Below, one piece after another: positions 61,312 through 64,000 of a stretch of 64,000 nt of DNA; within the stretch, counting starts at the first letter, position 1; each line of letters opens with the position of its first letter. Both the position numbers and the translations under genes were made by a program. Location of the stretch: contig NZ_CP149798.1 of NCBI RefSeq assembly GCF_037940415.1, positions 2,538,501 through 2,602,500 of the forward strand. The letters run 5' to 3'. Source of the DNA: Streptomyces sp. f51. GTDB lineage: Bacteria > Actinomycetota > Actinomycetes > Streptomycetales > Streptomycetaceae. The notes below the pieces were generated by a model. The model did not search any database and was not told the origin of the DNA. It saw only the letters and a program-made list of their open reading frames with translations.

Positions 61312-62100
61312 ATGCCGATACCCGGGACGCCCAGCCGCGCCGAACTCGTCGCCCATCTCGTGAAGACCCGTATCGCGGGCGATGTCGCCACGCCCCGCGA
61401 GAACAACCTCTCCCACTACCGCAAGCTGGCGAACGGCGAGCGCAACTGGTGGCTCGGTCTTGAACTCGGCGACCGGTGGAACGACGAGCAGGACGTGCTC
61501 GCGGTGATGGCGGAGCGGGTCGGGGTGAACGACGACCCCGAGTACCGCTACGGCCAGGACACCATCGACCCCGAGCTGACCGTGGACGCCCTCGACCGGC
61601 TCGCGGCGCGGCTGCGCAAGGCGGCCGAGGACCGGCAGCGGGTGCTGTTCGCGACCGGTCACCCCGGCGGGCTGCTGGACGTGCACCGGGCCACGGCCGC
61701 CGCCCTGCGCTCCGCCGGCTGCGAGATCGTGGTGATCCCGGACGGGCTCCAGACGGACGAGGGATACGTCATGCAGTTCGCGGACGTGGCGGTCCTGGAG
61801 CACGGCGCCACGCTGTGGCACACCCATTCGGGCGAGCCTATGCGCGCGATCCTGACGGCGCTGGAACGCGAGGGCCGCCCGCTGCCGGATCTGGTCGTCG
61901 CCGACCACGGCTGGGCCGGCTTCGCGGGGCAGCACGGGGTGGACTCCGTGGGCTACGCCGACAGCAACGACCCCGCGCTCTTCCTCGCGGAGTCGGAGGG
62001 CACGCTCCAGGTCGTGGTCCCGCTCGACGACCACGTCCTCAGCCCGCGCCACTACGACCCGATGACGGCCTACCTGCTCGGAGCGGCGGGCCTGGTCTGA
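61312..62100 (+). CDS. conserved actinobacterial protein, putative phosphatase
   Basis: A 262-aa cytoplasmic protein. As I recall, orthologues are named phosphatase, but I see no HAD, PTP or histidine-phosphatase motif. Conserved-looking parts: PRENNLSHYRKLANGERNWWLGLEL, VLFATGHPGGLLDVH, EHGATLWHTHSGEPMRAIL, LVVADHGWAGFAGQ. Clustered His/Asp (THSGEPMR, ADHGWAG) hint at a metal site. ATG 61312 begins the protein. Function open. Confidence 0.8.
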   Translation: MPIPGTPSRAELVAHLVKTRIAGDVATPRENNLSHYRKLANGERNWWLGLELGDRWNDEQDVLAVMAERVGVNDDPEYRYGQDTIDPELTVDALDRLAARLRKAAEDRQRVLFATGHPGGLLDVHRATAAALRSAGCEIVVIPDGLQTDEGYVMQFADVAVLEHGATLWHTHSGEPMRAILTALEREGRPLPDLVVADHGWAGFAGQHGVDSVGYADSNDPALFLAESEGTLQVVVPLDDHVLSPRHYDPMTAYLLGAAGLV

Positions 62101-62109
62101 GACCCGGCC

Positions 62110-62176
62110 CGCGGTCCGGGGCCGTCCCGGCGACCGCCCCGGGGGCACGTTCCGCGCGAGCGGCCCCCGGACCGCG
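62110..62176. terminator. long GC hairpin between convergent genes
   Basis: CGCGGTCCGGGGCCG (62110-62124) and CGGCCCCCGGACCGCG (62161-62176) pair with one bulge around a structured 36-base loop, between the putative phosphatase and CDF genes. Bidirectional terminator. Confidence 0.75.
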
Positions 62177-62206
62177 ACCGTCGCCCCGGGCGACCCGGCG
62201 GCCGGT

Positions 62207-63184
62207 TCACGGCCAGGGGTTCAGCCCCTCGGACCGCCGCTGCGCGTATCCCGGTGTCGGGTCCAGGTACACCCGGCTCACCACGGGGAACACCTCCCGG
62301 ATCCGGTCCTCGGCCCGTTCGCAGGCCCACTCGATCTGCGCGGCGGTCGAGGCGTCCCGGAAGTCGACCTTGGCGGCGACGAGCGCCTCGCGCGGCCCCT
62401 GCACGAGCGTGATGAGTTCCAGTACGGCCTCCACGTGCTCCAGCTCCAGCAGTTCCGCCCGGATCCGCTCGCGCACGGTCCTGGGCAGCGGCCGTCCGAT
62501 CAGCAGCTCGGCGTTGGAACGGCCGAGCACCCAGGCGACGTAGAGCAGGAGCAGTCCGATGAGCAGCGAGGCGACGCCGTCGTAGACGCCCGATCCGGTG
62601 AGCTGGCCGCCGAGCAGACCGCCCGCGGCGAGCACCAGGCCGACGAGCGCGGCCGAGTCCTCCATGACGACGGCCTTGACCGCGGTGTCGGGGGTGCGCC
62701 GGAGGTAGGTCCGGAAGGGGGCGTCGACCCGGGCGGCCTCGCCGCGCGCCTGCCGCAGTCCCGTCCGCAGGGAGAAGCCCTCCAGGCAGAACGCGACGGC
62801 CAGCACGATGTACGACACCAGCGGGTCGCCGGGCTCCTCCCCCGCGACCAGGGAGTGGATGCCGTCGTAGATCGAGAAGACCGCTCCGCCGACGAAGGTG
62901 GCGACGGCGGCGAGCAGCGCCCAGATGTAGCGCTCGGGGCCGTAGCCGAGGGGGTGGTCCTCGTCGGCCGGTTTCTCGCTGCGTTTGAGGGCGGTGAGCA
63001 GCAGCAGTTCGGTGACGGTGTCGGCGACGGAGTGGGCGGCCTCCGACAGCATCGCGCTGGAGCCGCTGATGACACCGGCGACCGCCTTGGCGAGGGCGAT
63101 CCCGAGGTTGGCCGCGGCGGCGACGATCACCGTGGAGACGCTCTCGCCGCTGCCGCTGCCGCTGTCCTGCGCTGCGTCGGTCAT
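62207..63184 (-). CDS. cation diffusion facilitator (CDF) transporter
   Basis: A 325-aa divalent metal exporter with six helices. The first metal site is in SEAAHSVADTVTEL (His and Asp), the second in VVMEDSAALVG (Glu/Asp); a C-terminal cytoplasmic domain ends the protein with SRVYLDPTPGYAQRR. CDF proteins export Zn, Co, Fe or Mn by proton antiport; the second-site residues differ from the HxxxD of Zn transporters, so Mn or Fe is possible. The ATG at 63184 is 22 bp from the TesB stop, so the two may be co-transcribed. Confidence 0.9.
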   Translation of the reverse strand: MTDAAQDSGSGSGESVSTVIVAAAANLGIALAKAVAGVISGSSAMLSEAAHSVADTVTELLLLTALKRSEKPADEDHPLGYGPERYIWALLAAVATFVGGAVFSIYDGIHSLVAGEEPGDPLVSYIVLAVAFCLEGFSLRTGLRQARGEAARVDAPFRTYLRRTPDTAVKAVVMEDSAALVGLVLAAGGLLGGQLTGSGVYDGVASLLIGLLLLYVAWVLGRSNAELLIGRPLPRTVRERIRAELLELEHVEAVLELITLVQGPREALVAAKVDFRDASTAAQIEWACERAEDRIREVFPVVSRVYLDPTPGYAQRRSEGLNPWP

Positions 63185-63206
63185 GCCCCAGTCTTACCGG
63201 GAACGG

Positions 63207-64000
63207 CTACCGGGGAACGCGGACCACGCCCTCCTGGATCACCGAGATGGCCAGCCGGCCGTCCTGGGTGTAGATCCGGGCCTGGCCCAGGCCCCGGCCG
63301 CCCGACGCGGACGGCGACTCCTGGTCGTAGAGCAGCCATTCGTCGGCGCGGAAGGGCCGGTGGAACCACATCGCGTGGTCCAGGGAGGCGCCGACGACGT
63401 CGCCGGTGACCCAGCCGCCGCGCCCGTGGGCGAGCAGGATGGAGTCGAGGAGCGTCATGTCCGAGACGTAGGTGGCGAGGACGACGTGCAGCAGCGGGTC
63501 GTCCGCGAGCTTGCCGTTGGTGCGGAACCAGACCTGCGAGCGCGGCTCGCGGGGCTCGCCGACGGTGCCGTACGGCGGCGGGTCGACATAGCGCAGGTCG
63601 ACGGACTCGCGGGCCTCCAGGATGCGCTCCACCACCTCGGCGTCGGTGAAGGCGTCGGCGTACAGCGGAAGCAGCTCGGCGGCCGTGGGCAGCGTCTCCG
63701 GGTCGGGCGCGGGCGGCATCGGGGCCTGGTGCTCCATGCCCTCCTCGTACGCCTGGAAGGACGCGGAGAGGTGGAAGATCGGCTGTCCGTGCTGGACCGC
63801 GACCACCCTGCGGGTGGTGAAGGAGCGGCCGTCGCGGATGCGGTCCACGGAGTACACGATGGGCGCCCCGGGGTCGCCGATGCGCAGGAAGTACGCGTGC
63901 AGGGAGTGGGCGAGCCGGTCCTCGGGGACCGTGCGCCCGGCGGCCACGAGGGCCTGCGCCGCGACCTGTCCGCCGAAGACCCGTGGGACGACGGCGGACC
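63207..64000 (-). CDS. tesB: acyl-CoA thioesterase II (TesB), 5' end beyond window
   Basis: Partial gene, about 264 residues visible, start outside the window. A double hot-dog fold: VFGGQVAAQALVAAGRTVP at the visible N-terminal side, HSLHAYFLRIGDPGAPIVYSVDRIRDGRSFTTRRV, then the second hot-dog with LDHAMWFHRPFRADEWLLY and SGGRGLGQARIYTQDGRLAISVIQEG. The Asp/Thr/Gln active-site residues of TesB appear in LDHAMWFH and SGGRG context. It hydrolyses acyl-CoA. Followed at 22 bp by the CDF transporter gene. Confidence 0.93.
   Translation of the reverse strand, partial: SAVVPRVFGGQVAAQALVAAGRTVPEDRLAHSLHAYFLRIGDPGAPIVYSVDRIRDGRSFTTRRVVAVQHGQPIFHLSASFQAYEEGMEHQAPMPPAPDPETLPTAAELLPLYADAFTDAEVVERILEARESVDLRYVDPPPYGTVGEPREPRSQVWFRTNGKLADDPLLHVVLATYVSDMTLLDSILLAHGRGGWVTGDVVGASLDHAMWFHRPFRADEWLLYDQESPSASGGRGLGQARIYTQDGRLAISVIQEGVVRVPR

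Overview
The window is a stretch of Streptomyces-type chromosome. The DNA is very GC-rich, third codon positions are almost all G or C, GTG starts are frequent, start sites overlap in ATGA and GTGA, and secreted enzymes, TetR/LacI/LysR/PucR regulators and long GC hairpins are common. From memory, and unchecked, the order msdA-like dehydrogenase, copZ-copA, citrate synthase, RecD2, speB and TPP enzyme resembles the Streptomyces coelicolor core chromosome around SCO2726-SCO2770. I see no tRNA, rRNA, transposase, phage gene or CRISPR array.

Layout. 1-5.8 kb: a VWA-domain lipoprotein (cut by the window edge), then a two-gene ABC module whose ATPase is fused to an extracytoplasmic X-Pro-type hydrolase, and a small GNAT acetyltransferase. 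5.8-7.6 kb: an APC permease with a long AT-richer leader. 7.6-14.9 kb: myo-inositol catabolism. A minus-strand operon iolC / Cgl0159-type aldolase / iolB / iolD / mmsA(iolA) is tightly coupled and ends in a strong terminator; an iolE-like gene diverges from it. 15-21 kb: a 66-aa HTH protein, a zinc alcohol dehydrogenase, an MMPL exporter with its divergent TetR regulator and operators, and a PrsW protease. 21.2-24 kb: copper export (copZ-copA) under a classic CsoR-type operator. 24-28.4 kb: citrate synthase and the RecD2 helicase, with a gene-poor AT-richer gap beside citrate synthase.

28.6-33.1 kb: a probable sugar or cyclitol catabolic operon (Gfo/Idh/MocA oxidoreductase, DUF993 protein, TIM-barrel isomerase), divergent from a LacI repressor. 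33.2-41.3 kb: a MarR-GNAT fusion, an MHYT membrane sensor, an RBBP9-type hydrolase, a GNAT, a second Gfo/Idh/MocA enzyme, an EPSP synthase with an EamA transporter, and a LysR regulator. 41.3-41.9 kb: a repeat-rich gap. 41.9-54.9 kb: exported and envelope functions (Tat-exported GH3 enzyme, S37 tripeptidyl aminopeptidase, two small secreted proteins, a fused asymmetric ABC exporter, a class A beta-lactamase-like protein, a GT39 transferase with a glycine-rich insert, a secreted endonuclease I). 55-61.2 kb: a guanidino-compound module (SSS symporter, SpeB-type ureohydrolase, IlvB-like TPP enzyme) divergent from a PucR regulator. 61.3-64 kb: a conserved putative phosphatase, a CDF metal transporter and a TesB thioesterase (cut by the window edge).

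The least explained structures are an 86-nt long-stem hairpin element present twice (about 16.6 and 41.7 kb) with a second shared module, each lying downstream of a gene 3' end; the two mutually exclusive stems in the APC permease leader; and the gap at 23.9-24.5 kb. The most unusual proteins are the hydrolase-ATPase fusion and the EPSP synthase with alanine at the glyphosate-critical position.
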